NCBI GenBank assembly: GCA_002470695.1
Contig: DKNM01000121.1
Location: forward strand, 1 to 13,129
Source: Candidatus Neomicrothrix sp. UBA7388
GTDB lineage: Bacteria > Actinomycetota > Acidimicrobiia > Acidimicrobiales > Poriferisodalaceae
Length of the DNA stretch: 13,129 nt
Reading direction: 5' to 3'
The notes beneath the pieces were generated by a model. That model was not told the origin of the DNA. It worked only from the letters and a program-made list of their open reading frames with translations, and made no database searches. The translations under genes were made by a program, and so were the position numbers. Below, one piece after another: positions 1 through 6,636 of this stretch. How positions within the stretch are numbered: position 1 is the first letter of the stretch; every line of letters starts with the position of its first letter.

Positions 1-69
1 GCAGATCAAGAAATGATCCGAACCAAAGACTGGGGTTTCGAAATACCGAGTGAGCCTGTCGCTCAATAG
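1..69 (+). CDS. 3' end of an upstream gene (partial)
   Basis: Frame 1 is open from the first base to a TAG at 67-69 and encodes 22 residues ending EIPSEPVAQ. The other two plus frames are stopped within this stretch. The gene lies 27 bases before the methyltransferase start on the same strand, so it may share its transcript. The fragment contains a KDWGF stretch resembling a WGF motif I associate with some alpha/beta hydrolases, but it is far too short to assign a function. The main support is position and frame. Confidence 0.4.
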   Translation, partial: ADQEMIRTKDWGFEIPSEPVAQ

Positions 70-96
70 TTAGAACCTGGCAAGGAGATTTATCCC

Positions 97-903
97 ATGA
101 CCGAATCAATTGAAAAGCATTACGGAACCGCTGGAATAGTCTCTCGAATTGTGCAGGCGTTGGAAGAAGCTGGTTTGGATCGCTCAAGCATTGATGCGGA
201 CTCTTTGTCGGGTGCTGACGAATTTCACATTGGAGGTCGAGAAGGAACCGAACACGTTGCGACTGCTCTTGAACTCCGCGAGTCAGATTATCTACTTGAT
301 GTCGGCTGCGGCATCGGGGGGCCGGCAAGATATTTCGCACAATCAAGTGGCGCAGCGGTGACCGGCATAGATTTGACGCCCGAATTTATTGAAGCTGCGC
401 TTGAGTTAACGGACCTCGTCGGAATGGCTCAGATGGTTGATTTCAAGATTGGTTCAGCTACAGATATCCCATTCTTAGACGAAACTTTTGACGCTGTGGC
501 CATGCTGCACGTTGGCATGAACGTGGAAGACAAAGAGCAGATGATGAAAGAACTCGCGAGAGTGTGTCGACCTCATGGCAAAGTAGTGATCTACGACGTG
601 ACTATCGCTACCGAAAGTGATCTTCCGTATCCGATGCCATGGTCCACAACATCTGAACACAGCTTCCCGGAGGCGGTAGAAAAGTATGAAGAAGCCGCAG
701 CAGATGCGGGTCTCCGACATCTATACAATTCCGACCACCACGATTTAGCGATGAGATTTTTTCATGAAGCCCCTGCAGCACCCTCACCGGTTTCGCTCGG
801 TCACCTGATGGGTCCAAGAATGCTTGAAATGAGGGACAATGCCGCGAGGGCCGTGGAACAGGGTCTTATTCGCCCAGTGATGATGGTATTTGAATCTTCC
901 TAA
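97..903 (+). CDS. SAM-dependent methyltransferase, sarcosine/dimethylglycine N-methyltransferase type
   Basis: This 268-residue class I methyltransferase should transfer a methyl group from S-adenosylmethionine to a small cytosolic acceptor. The glycine-rich SAM motif is DVGCGIGGPARYF from residue 68, followed by the acidic motif TGIDLTPE near 90 and a motif IV-like FDAVAMLHVGMNVEDK. The N-terminal EKHYG, the DEFHIGG segment near 41-47 and the later PMPWS are hallmarks I associate with sarcosine/dimethylglycine and related methyltransferases. Those enzymes can make betaine, but many relatives have other substrates, so the acceptor is unproven. The ATG at 97 is preceded by a strong AAGGAG at 81-86, which fixes the start. 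Its stop lies 2 bases from the stop of the convergent Rid-like gene. Confidence 0.85.
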   Translation: MTESIEKHYGTAGIVSRIVQALEEAGLDRSSIDADSLSGADEFHIGGREGTEHVATALELRESDYLLDVGCGIGGPARYFAQSSGAAVTGIDLTPEFIEAALELTDLVGMAQMVDFKIGSATDIPFLDETFDAVAMLHVGMNVEDKEQMMKELARVCRPHGKVVIYDVTIATESDLPYPMPWSTTSEHSFPEAVEKYEEAAADAGLRHLYNSDHHDLAMRFFHEAPAAPSPVSLGHLMGPRMLEMRDNAARAVEQGLIRPVMMVFESS

Positions 904-905
904 TA

Positions 906-1661
906 TCAAAAAGCCTTCTCCGTATTGACCCCTCTGACGTCCATTTCGAACCGAAGCCCTTCAATCGGGGGGCGCGCAACGTACCAATGGAATCCCTCGG
1001 CCATCGCTGGGCCCACTCGATCTATCAAAGTTTGACCCGCTTGATTAAACCAATCATCACCGCAGTAAACATTGATCATTGAGCAGTCTCGCCAGTCGAC
1101 ACCTATTGCAGCCATCCGGGTTTCCATTTCTTGGCACACTTGCTCGATACGTAATCGCCACGCTTCTTTTCCATCAAGGTCTTTCGCCACAATGCTGTCT
1201 GGGTGCAGTTCACTCTGATCTATGAGATCGCCAGCTCCAGCAACTACGAATGATCGAGCTTCATTGTCAACTGCAGTTTTCACATAACTAAACCCACGCA
1301 AGGATGTTTCCTTAGGTGGATAGTGGACAGGCGCAACATTCGTTCGAGCAATCGGGTTGTCTTCACCGTCGAGCAAATCCCAAGCTTCAAGCAAGTCTCT
1401 GTACTCATCGTTGAATTGGATAAAGCCTTCAAAGGAGTGAGGTCGGGGACATCGAAGCTCAACTGCGCATAGCGCGGAACGTTCGACACCATCTTCGCCC
1501 GTGATCTGCGCTATCCGTTCGAAGCCATCACGCCAAGGAAGAGCCTGATGCAAGGTCACATGAACGATCTCTGACCCCGGCGCTGCGACTACTCCACCGG
1601 AGTATGGGTCAATTCCGGGCACATACGAAAAGGGAGCAACGGGACTGGGGCGGAGATTCAT
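906..1661 (-). CDS. two-domain Rid-like protein, similar to 2-aminomuconate/2-amino-5-chloromuconate deaminases
   Basis: The protein has 251 residues. Its sequence fits a family I recall as YjgF/RidA-like with two tandem domains: YVPGIDPYSGGVVAAPG near the N-terminus, ALCAVELRCPRP around 65, SFVVAGAG in the middle and a C-terminal EMDVRGV. Rid proteins hydrolyse reactive imines and enamines. Members of this long subgroup have been linked to deamination of aminomuconates (CnbZ type), but no aminophenol pathway genes are visible here, so the substrate is open. The start at 1661 has AGAGGA 4 bases upstream. It is divergent from the small barrel gene at 1788 and convergent with the methyltransferase. 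Confidence is good for a real gene and moderate for the family. Confidence 0.7.
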   Translation of the reverse strand: MNLRPSPVAPFSYVPGIDPYSGGVVAAPGSEIVHVTLHQALPWRDGFERIAQITGEDGVERSALCAVELRCPRPHSFEGFIQFNDEYRDLLEAWDLLDGEDNPIARTNVAPVHYPPKETSLRGFSYVKTAVDNEARSFVVAGAGDLIDQSELHPDSIVAKDLDGKEAWRLRIEQVCQEMETRMAAIGVDWRDCSMINVYCGDDWFNQAGQTLIDRVGPAMAEGFHWYVARPPIEGLRFEMDVRGVNTEKAF

Positions 1662-1787
1662 ACGGTCCTCTCTTGAATTAAGTCAATATTCTTGCATTGT
1701 CTCTATGGGACGGTAGCCAAAGAAGTAGTTGGGGGTTGGTCCCAAGAGATATGGTCTCTCGACATAACAAAGAAAAAGGCGGTTTCA

Positions 1788-2099
1788 GTGAAGGTCACGC
1801 ACGCAACTCAATGGCAGGTCAAGATGGGGCGTCAAGGAGATTTCCTTGCCATTAACAAAAGAGCGGCAGCTATTCATAAGCGACTAGGAGCATCGGAGAT
1901 AAAACTCCTTGCGGCACTGGCCGGTGCACCTCAAACGCAATGGACCTACGTGATGATATTCCCTGACGAAATGACCTTTGGCAGCGCAATGTCGGCCATG
2001 GATACCGATGAGGAATGGCTTGCACTTGGAGCAGAATTCTCGGTCGACCCGCCGGCAGAAGCAACCAACTCGATGCTCGCTCGGGATTTACTTAGCTGA
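1788..2099 (+). CDS. small dimeric alpha/beta-barrel (NIPSNAP/EthD-like) protein
   Basis: The frame is open further upstream, but the only other candidate starts there are weak (TTG at 1692) and have no ribosome site. GTG at 1788 has AAGGCGG about 8 bases before it and gives a 103-residue protein starting VKVTHATQWQVK. From there the sequence follows the beta-alpha-beta pattern of ferredoxin-like dimeric barrels: a first strand, helix GDFLAINKRAAAIHKRLGAS, then strands including QWTYVMIFPD and a final helix with DEEWLAL. Such proteins are often small monooxygenases, isomerases or orphan binding proteins. No catalytic residue can be named here. It stands alone, 100 bases before the dienelactone hydrolase gene. 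Confidence 0.7.
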   Translation: MKVTHATQWQVKMGRQGDFLAINKRAAAIHKRLGASEIKLLAALAGAPQTQWTYVMIFPDEMTFGSAMSAMDTDEEWLALGAEFSVDPPAEATNSMLARDLLS

Positions 2100-2159
2100 G
2101 ATAGACGAAAGCCTATTTTTGGCCATCTGAAATTAGGTGTTACTCACTTAGCTCCATAT

Positions 2160-2189
2160 TTGACACATTTAGTAGCCATGGGCGACTAC
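2160..2189 (+). promoter_or_regulatory. weak candidate promoter for the dienelactone hydrolase gene
   Basis: A perfect TTGACA at 2160-2165 lies 18 bases before GACTAC (2184-2189), a poor -10 match. Transcription from it would begin close to the ATG at 2200, giving a nearly leaderless message. That fits the absence of a Shine-Dalgarno sequence before 2200. The -35 match is clear and the -10 is not. Confidence 0.25.
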
Positions 2190-2199
2190 GGTTTTATTT

Positions 2200-2889
2200 A
2201 TGGGAGAAATGGTTTCATTCGCAAGCAACGGACATGACGCAAGAGGGCATCTAGCCATTCCAGATAGTGGCTCTGGTCCGGGACTTATGGTCATCCAAGA
2301 GTGGTGGGGATTAAACCCGCAAATGAAGGGGGTCGCCGACTATTTGGCAGACCAAGGGTTTGTGGCGCTAGCCCCTGATCTCTACCACGGTGAGCTCGCC
2401 GGCCATGATGAGATGGACAAAGCGGGCCAGCTCATGACTGACCTTCCAGCTGATCGAGCGGCTCGCGACATGAGTGGCGCTGTTGACTATTTGCTCGACC
2501 ACAGCTCCTGCACCGGTGACGGGGTTGGCGTAGTGGGCTTTTGCATGGGCGGCCTGCTTAGTTTCATGATCGCAGCTAACCGAGGTGACGCAGTGAAAGC
2601 GGCAGTCCCGTTCTACGGCTTTCCTCAAGGCGAGGACCAACCTAACTGGGATGGATTAACGGCATCCATTCAAGGGCATATGGCATCACCGGACGATTTT
2701 TTCCCACCCGAAGCTGCTATTGACCTCGGTGAGCGGCTCCGAGCTATGGGAAAAGATGCGCAAATTGAAATTCACGAAGCGGGACACGGCTTCATGAATG
2801 AAGAAAATCCAATAGGCACTTTCAACGAAGGCCTAGCTGCAGAGCTCTGGCCGCAAGTAATCAGCTTTTTACAATCGAAGCTCGGTTAA
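2200..2889 (+). CDS. dienelactone hydrolase family alpha/beta hydrolase
   Basis: The 229 residues match the usual family length. The fold is recognisable from GLMVIQEWWGLN near residue 30, APDLYHG near 60 and the nucleophile elbow GFCMGG with Cys115. The Asp in SPDDFFPPE (Asp165) and His196 in AGHGF complete a Cys-Asp-His triad. Characterised members hydrolyse dienelactones formed in chlorocatechol breakdown, but most environmental paralogues act on unidentified lactones or esters. No chlorocatechol dioxygenase or maleylacetate reductase gene is nearby. The next in-frame ATG (2209) is only 2 bases from a GGAG, so 2200 is preferred. The gene is convergent with the TauD-like gene. Confidence 0.85.
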   Translation: MGEMVSFASNGHDARGHLAIPDSGSGPGLMVIQEWWGLNPQMKGVADYLADQGFVALAPDLYHGELAGHDEMDKAGQLMTDLPADRAARDMSGAVDYLLDHSSCTGDGVGVVGFCMGGLLSFMIAANRGDAVKAAVPFYGFPQGEDQPNWDGLTASIQGHMASPDDFFPPEAAIDLGERLRAMGKDAQIEIHEAGHGFMNEENPIGTFNEGLAAELWPQVISFLQSKLG

Positions 2890-2909
2890 AAGCCCTCAGA
2901 TAACGGGCT
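2887..2909 (-). terminator. candidate rho-independent terminator of the aldolase/dioxygenase operon
   Basis: Read on the minus strand, AGCCC, a 9-base loop and GGGCT are followed directly by TTTTAA. The stem (2905-2909 with 2891-2895) is only five pairs but GC-rich, and it overlaps the last codons and stop of the TauD-like gene. The position between convergent genes fits a terminator. The short stem makes it a weak or partial one. Confidence 0.45.
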
Positions 2910-3759
2910 CTGTTCCAGCTACCGTTATCCGCCGCATAACGCGACGTGTGTTGGAAATATCGTAAGGCCGCAAACGATGCAAGGTCGACCGATTGTCCCA
3001 TATGACTAAGTCATTGTCGGCCCATCGGTGTTCGTATATAAATTCCGGTCGTGTCGCCTCTTGCAACACCAGTTCAACTAGCTCGCGGCCTTCATTTACA
3101 TCCATACCCTCGACATGAGAGACGTGGCCTCCCATATATAACGACTGACGCCCGTCTGCATGAGTTCGCACCCAGGGATGGGTGACAGGAGGGTACTTCG
3201 CTTCCTCTTCAGGACTCATGGGATCCATACGGCCGGGGTTATTAGCTCTACTGAATACATAGCTGTGAACTAGACGATTCTGGTTTACGACTTCCCTTAG
3301 GTCGCTAGGTAACCCCTCAAGTGCAGCGATCATGTTCGCAAACTGAGTTTCGCCGCCATTTTCGGGCACTTCTACTGCATAAAGCATTGTGCAAAGGCAT
3401 GGAATATTGCGGAAAGAACTGTCTGTGTGCCAGCGTTCAGTTCCCCTCAAAAACACTGACTGTGGTTCTTCATAATCAACTACTTGACCGTCATCGCGAA
3501 GGTTGCTCAGATTAAAGATTTCGGGATGGTCAGGATGACGCTTCTCGGGTTCTGGAAGAATCTCGAGCTCCCCAAACGCGTTTCCAAGCTGGACTAGACG
3601 CTCAGGCGTAATCTCCTCATTGCGAATAAGTAAAACACCGAAGTCAGCGAGACCTTTTCGTAGCTCATCTACAAGAGCTGGTCCCAAAGAATCGGTCTCT
3701 CTTAGCCCCTGTATCTCAGCACCGAAGCCCTCCTCTAGAACGTCAAAAGCGAGAGGCAT
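2896..3759 (-). CDS. TauD/TfdA-family Fe(II)/2-oxoglutarate-dependent dioxygenase
   Basis: This 287-residue enzyme should use Fe(II), O2 and 2-oxoglutarate to hydroxylate a substrate, releasing succinate and CO2. The metal-binding HxD is in ERWHTDSSF (His111, Asp113). The distal His261 lies in WDNRSTLHRLRPYD, and the Arg that anchors 2-oxoglutarate lies in the following TRRVMRR (about 272-277). All three iron ligands are therefore present. The family includes taurine and 2,4-D dioxygenases. NRSTLHR is typical, but the substrate cannot be read from the sequence. It is the last gene of a three-gene operon: the upstream oxygenase stops 2 bases before this ATG, so translation is probably coupled. 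Confidence 0.88.
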   Translation of the reverse strand: MPLAFDVLEEGFGAEIQGLRETDSLGPALVDELRKGLADFGVLLIRNEEITPERLVQLGNAFGELEILPEPEKRHPDHPEIFNLSNLRDDGQVVDYEEPQSVFLRGTERWHTDSSFRNIPCLCTMLYAVEVPENGGETQFANMIAALEGLPSDLREVVNQNRLVHSYVFSRANNPGRMDPMSPEEEAKYPPVTHPWVRTHADGRQSLYMGGHVSHVEGMDVNEGRELVELVLQEATRPEFIYEHRWADNDLVIWDNRSTLHRLRPYDISNTRRVMRRITVAGTEPVI

Positions 3760-3761
3760 TG

Positions 3762-4553
3762 TTAACCAGCACTCATCAGTACGTCTGATCCCACCGGAAT
3801 AATCGGCGAAAAGTCCCTCGCAGCGTAATACTCAGGTCGTTCGTAGCTTTCACCTCGGTTGCTTATGGGGCATACATTTACGTACAACAAAAGACGACGC
3901 ATAGGACTTATATTGACGGTCGATCCGTGGACGACCGTCATATCCATAAACAAAACTGACCCTGCAGGAGCTGTGATCGTTTCAAGTCCGTATTGAGAAA
4001 CTAAGCGAGCCATTGTCTCATCAGTTATGTCGTACCGATACTTCGAGACTTGGTCAAAGTCCGGAGAGCTGGGATCAATTGATGCGGTCGAGACTAGACC
4101 TTCTTTGTGTGAACCCGGAACGGCCAAAAGCGGGGCGTTGACTTCAGTTACATCATCCAAGAAGACAGCAATCATGATGCCCTTCGCCTCAGGGATACCG
4201 TCAACTCGATGGTAAGTACCAAAGTCTTGATGCCAGGCGACTATGGAGCCATTGGTCTGCTTCATATTGATGCGAGATTGATGAACGTATACCTCTTCAC
4301 CCAATAGTGAGCGGCTGGGATTGATCAAATTCTCATGTCTACACAAAAGAGCAAGTTTTTCGTTAAATAGATGCATACCCCAAGAAACATGGGGGGAGCC
4401 ATCAGCTTCGCGCCCGACTTCAGGTCCGGGTCTATCAAGAACTTGGAGCGCAGCATTAGTAAGCAAATCCAACTCTTTTTCGGAAAAGACGTCGCCAACT
4501 ACTAACCAACCCCGATCTTCAAATTCTTGGCATTGGTCTTCACTTAGATCCAT
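3762..4553 (-). CDS. PhyH/EctD-like Fe(II)/2-oxoglutarate-dependent oxygenase
   Basis: The 263-residue product starts at ATG 4553, which has GGGAG about 9 bases upstream. The frame continues to a TTG at 4562, which is less likely. The iron ligands are His108 and Asp110 in AWHQDFGTYH and His209 in VVHGSTVNIS, followed by Arg219/220. The segment VYVHQSRINMKQ before the HxD and the FLDDVTEVNAPLLAVPGSH after it resemble ectoine hydroxylase EctD and related PhyH oxygenases. EctD's usual FETWHxEDGMP is changed to FGTYHRVDGIP and no ectoine genes are nearby, so this is probably a relative with another substrate. It overlaps the aldolase gene by 14 bases and is followed by the TauD-like gene. Confidence 0.85.
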   Translation of the reverse strand: MDLSEDQCQEFEDRGWLVVGDVFSEKELDLLTNAALQVLDRPGPEVGREADGSPHVSWGMHLFNEKLALLCRHENLINPSRSLLGEEVYVHQSRINMKQTNGSIVAWHQDFGTYHRVDGIPEAKGIMIAVFLDDVTEVNAPLLAVPGSHKEGLVSTASIDPSSPDFDQVSKYRYDITDETMARLVSQYGLETITAPAGSVLFMDMTVVHGSTVNISPMRRLLLYVNVCPISNRGESYERPEYYAARDFSPIIPVGSDVLMSAG

Positions 4554-5331
4554 TATCCGCAACTCCCGAACGAATTTGCTCTATGCCTTCTTTCAAGGCC
4601 CCTGTCATCAACCCGATGTCATAGCTGTAGCTAACCATACGAAATCCTCGTTGGACCCACTCAATACCGGTATCGACTGAGCCCGCAAGACAGGCAGCTG
4701 CTTTACCGTGGGTGTCACAAGCGTCAAGAATAACGTCAATCCCGCGCTGCATTTCGGGATGACCGGTATCTCCAGGCACTTCCAATGAAAGCGAAAGATC
4801 GCCGTGACCCAGGTGGGCTACATCAACACCAGGCACCGACATAATTTCCTCGGCGTTAGCTAAACCTTTGGCCGATTCAATGAGTACGCACACCATGGTC
4901 CGGTCATGAGCACCCGAAATAATAGTGGGCACCGTTTCTGAGCTGTAATCATCATGGGCTCCACCAAACATTGCACCTCTTTGACCCGAAGGGGGATAGC
5001 GCGTCCATCGCACGAATTCTTCTGCCTGCTCAGCTGTTTCACACATTTGGAAAAGCATGCCCATTGCGCCTAAGTCCAACAGCGAAGCCGTGTACTGGTA
5101 TGTCGTGTCGGGTGGCCGCACTAAAGGGATTATGTCCAGCCCGCGGCATAAGGCTAATTGCATTTTCATTTGCTCCATCGAGAAGCCGCTGTGTTCCATG
5201 TCATAGAACACGAAACTAGATCCAGCATTTTGGAGAATCTGAGGCAATCCAGCACTCAGAAATTCGAAAACCATTGTGCCGTAATGGGTTTCACCGTTGG
5301 CTAGTTGAGTCTTGAGGGGATTTGGACGCAT
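4540..5331 (-). CDS. HpcH/HpaI-type class II aldolase family protein
   Basis: This 263-residue protein has the family's usual length and should catalyse metal-dependent retro-aldol cleavage of a 2-oxo-4-hydroxy acid to pyruvate (or glyoxylate) and an aldehyde. Visible catalytic features are FYDMEHSGF (His47), PLVRPP (Arg72), the metal ligand Glu152 in LIESAKGL and Asp178 in GHGDLSLSL. These correspond to the His, Arg, Glu and Asp of HpaI. It is the first gene of the minus-strand operon with two Fe(II)/2-oxoglutarate oxygenases, and its stop lies inside the next reading frame. The start at 5331 has no good Shine-Dalgarno sequence, so it may be poorly initiated or leaderless. The aldehyde product is not predictable. 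Confidence 0.85.
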   Translation of the reverse strand: MRPNPLKTQLANGETHYGTMVFEFLSAGLPQILQNAGSSFVFYDMEHSGFSMEQMKMQLALCRGLDIIPLVRPPDTTYQYTASLLDLGAMGMLFQMCETAEQAEEFVRWTRYPPSGQRGAMFGGAHDDYSSETVPTIISGAHDRTMVCVLIESAKGLANAEEIMSVPGVDVAHLGHGDLSLSLEVPGDTGHPEMQRGIDVILDACDTHGKAAACLAGSVDTGIEWVQRGFRMVSYSYDIGLMTGALKEGIEQIRSGVADNGSK

Positions 5332-5391
5332 CTCGTAAGTGTTGCAGATATGGACCTAAGAATTTAGATCTGCCCGGAATAACGAACCTTT

Positions 5392-5418
5392 TCGATCGTG
5401 TTGCCTCGATACGATCGA
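5392..5418. promoter_or_regulatory. 8-base inverted repeat, candidate operator of the aldolase operon
   Basis: TCGATCGT (5392-5399) and ACGATCGA (5411-5418) are perfect inverted copies separated by 11 bases, giving a 19-base centre-to-centre spacing (about two helical turns). The repeat lies about 60 bases upstream of the aldolase start codon, where a dimeric or tetrameric regulator would bind. The regulator is unknown. A DNA role is favoured because no U-tract follows on either strand. Confidence 0.4.
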
Positions 5419-5690
5419 GAGCTATCTTGCGCGAGATTTTTTCAGTTGAGGGTTCCTGACATCGCTACACCGATTGATGGAATAACCGAAATACGTGGGA
5501 AGCTCCAGCACAGATGCGGGCACTGTGTGCTCAGGGTCTTCAGTCAGGATGTTCTCGAGTCCAAGGCAAAGAACCAGCATCCCGTCTCATGCAAGTCAGC
5601 GAGCGCACTCAATTTCGTAGACATTTACAGACTGAAGCCACCCACAGTTTGTAAGAAATCTATTTTTTTGGGAATAAAAGCTGTTTTGAG

Positions 5691-5719
5691 TTGCGCGCGT
5701 TTAGTCTTTTGGTAATAAT
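5691..5719 (+). promoter_or_regulatory. candidate promoter of the membrane-protein operon
   Basis: TTGCGC (5691-5696) and AATAAT (5714-5719) are separated by 17 bases. They resemble a housekeeping sigma-70 promoter with a partial -35. Initiation would fall near 5726, inside the first TTAG-TG-CTAA palindrome, as expected if a repressor binds there. Alternative promoter elements read by the sigma factor encoded downstream cannot be excluded. Confidence 0.35.
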
Positions 5720-5746
5720 TAGTGCTAATTCAATTTAGTACTAATA
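5717..5746. promoter_or_regulatory. pair of palindromic sites TTAG-TR-CTAA before the membrane-protein operon
   Basis: AATTAGTGCTAATT (5717-5730) is palindromic except for its central two bases. ATTTAGTACTAATA (5733-5746) contains the perfect palindrome TTAGTACTAA. The two cores start 16 bases apart. They end just before the AAGGAG (5746-5751) of the gene at 5758. The same core recurs in front of the superoxide dismutase gene at 7124, which argues for a shared DNA-binding regulator. Confidence 0.5.
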
Positions 5747-5757
5747 AGGAGTAACTA

Positions 5758-5961
5758 ATGTTAACCAACGTGGCATCACCCACGATCGTGTTTTCCAAAG
5801 CCAAAGTGCTATTCATGGCCGCTGGATTTCTCTCATTGGTCCTCTCGGTGAGCCTTTGGTTCAGCGGGGCCAAAGACCAAGGCATTTTCGTCGGACTCTG
5901 GGTTCCGGCAATCCACTCACTCGGGGCTTTAGTCCTTACTAACGACCGGAGCGCACAATGA
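5758..5961 (+). CDS. small membrane protein, 67 residues, unknown function
   Basis: The start is secure: AAGGAG lies 6 bases before the ATG. The product has two hydrophobic stretches, roughly residues 17-36 and 43-60, joined by a short SGAKDQG turn, so it is probably an inner-membrane protein with two helices. The segment IFVGLWVPAIHSLGALVL resembles small unnamed membrane proteins that I recall near photolyase and stress genes, but no function is known to me. Its stop overlaps the next start (ATGA at 5958-5961), indicating translational coupling. It is the first gene of the stress operon, downstream of the palindromic sites. Confidence 0.75.
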   Translation: MLTNVASPTIVFSKAKVLFMAAGFLSLVLSVSLWFSGAKDQGIFVGLWVPAIHSLGALVLTNDRSAQ

Positions 5962-6182
5962 ACGAAACGCTACTCATGTGTATTGGTGCAGCAATGTTCG
6001 GATTAACCGTGTGGGCAGTTCTTCTAACAGCCTACGCCAGCGGGCGAGACGCTTCGCGAAACGATTTAGCTTTCGGACACCGCGAACCACTTCCTTTCCC
6101 CGAAGGAGAGGTCGCCTTGCAACCTGTGTATACCCAGGTGACCTACCCGGAGCCGCGTCAAGTTAGTCAGGTCAACAGCTAA
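5958..6182 (+). CDS. small single-helix membrane protein, 74 residues, unknown function
   Basis: The gene overlaps its upstream neighbour by four bases (ATGA). One hydrophobic helix covers about residues 5-27. A hydrophilic tail of about 45 residues follows, rich in proline and glutamine, with no recognised motif. It is likely a membrane-anchored accessory protein made together with the 67-residue protein. The overlap, orientation and position in the operon support it as a real gene. I recognise no family. Confidence 0.6.
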   Translation: MNETLLMCIGAAMFGLTVWAVLLTAYASGRDASRNDLAFGHREPLPFPEGEVALQPVYTQVTYPEPRQVSQVNS

Positions 6183-6195
6183 CCGCTGTGTGCGC

Positions 6196-6627
6196 ATGGA
6201 ATCGCTTATTGCTCTGACAGCTCTCGCCACCGCAGCGTTTATGGCAGGTGTGCTGTGGTTGGTTCAAATCGTCCACTATCCGCTCCTCGGAGCGGTCCCG
6301 AACGAAGATGTCCAAACAATTGCACTACGTCACCAAACCCTAATCACGAGGGTTGTCGGCCCGGCCATGATTGTTGAAGCGGCGGCAAGCGCAATGCTCC
6401 TTTTCGTAGGACCGATGACCTCGCGTAGCCTCAGCATCGTTGGGTTTCTGCTCTTGGGAATTGCAGTCGCAGTAACTATCTTCCAAGCTGTTCCCCTCCA
6501 TGCGCGGATAGCTCAGGGAAAGGCGTACTTAATACCCCAGCTAATACGTATTAACTGGACCCGAACCATTGCGTGGACACTTAGAATTCCCGTCGGAGCT
6601 TTGGTCGTCCACCAAAGCTTGAGCTAA
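6196..6627 (+). CDS. four-helix integral membrane protein, conserved hypothetical
   Basis: Starting at ATG 6196 the product has 143 residues. A GTG two codons earlier is possible, and neither has a clear ribosome site. Four hydrophobic segments are visible, near the N-terminus, at about 50-70, 77-97 and 118-138. Conserved-looking polar motifs sit between helices: VQIVHYPLL early, RHQTLITRVVGPAMIVE in the middle, and QAVPLHARIAQGK followed by INWTRTIAWTLR near the end. I recall this pattern from unnamed four-helix proteins found beside photolyase or light-stress genes in several phyla, but no activity is established. The spaced His residues could bind a metal or heme, which is speculation. It lies 13 bases after its upstream neighbour. 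Confidence 0.75.
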   Translation: MESLIALTALATAAFMAGVLWLVQIVHYPLLGAVPNEDVQTIALRHQTLITRVVGPAMIVEAAASAMLLFVGPMTSRSLSIVGFLLLGIAVAVTIFQAVPLHARIAQGKAYLIPQLIRINWTRTIAWTLRIPVGALVVHQSLS

Positions 6628-6636
6628 AGACCTCTT

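Larger units (their letters stand above)
5332..5757. other. 426-base divergent intergenic region
   Basis: The region separates the minus-strand aldolase operon from the plus-strand stress operon. The only longer open frame (5398-5715, +, TTG start) has no ribosome site, no family resemblance and a composition unlike its neighbours, so no gene is called. The left end carries an inverted repeat (5392-5418). The right end carries a candidate promoter and two palindromes. The middle (about 5420-5690) shows only short potential hairpins, such as CACAG/CTGTG at 5509-5527, and nothing recognisable. Confidence 0.6.

Noticed and set aside
5490..5600. Possible cobalamin riboswitch (GGGAA, GCACTGTG and AGTCAGGA pieces, attractive in a light-response context)
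   Set aside because: The order and spacing do not fit. GGGAA and ACTGT are only about 20 bases apart, the GGTG-AA and CCCGC elements are missing, and no CCACTG...GGGAAGG follows.
5398..5715. Open frame of 105 codons on the plus strand in the large intergenic gap
   Set aside because: It has a TTG start, no ribosome site, no domain resemblance, and its end runs into the promoter and operator region of the next operon.
6162..6183. GTTAG...CTAAC inverted repeat before the four-helix protein
   Set aside because: The arms are 5 bases with a 12-base loop across the end of a coding region; it does not match the TTAG-TR-CTAA core and is likely chance.
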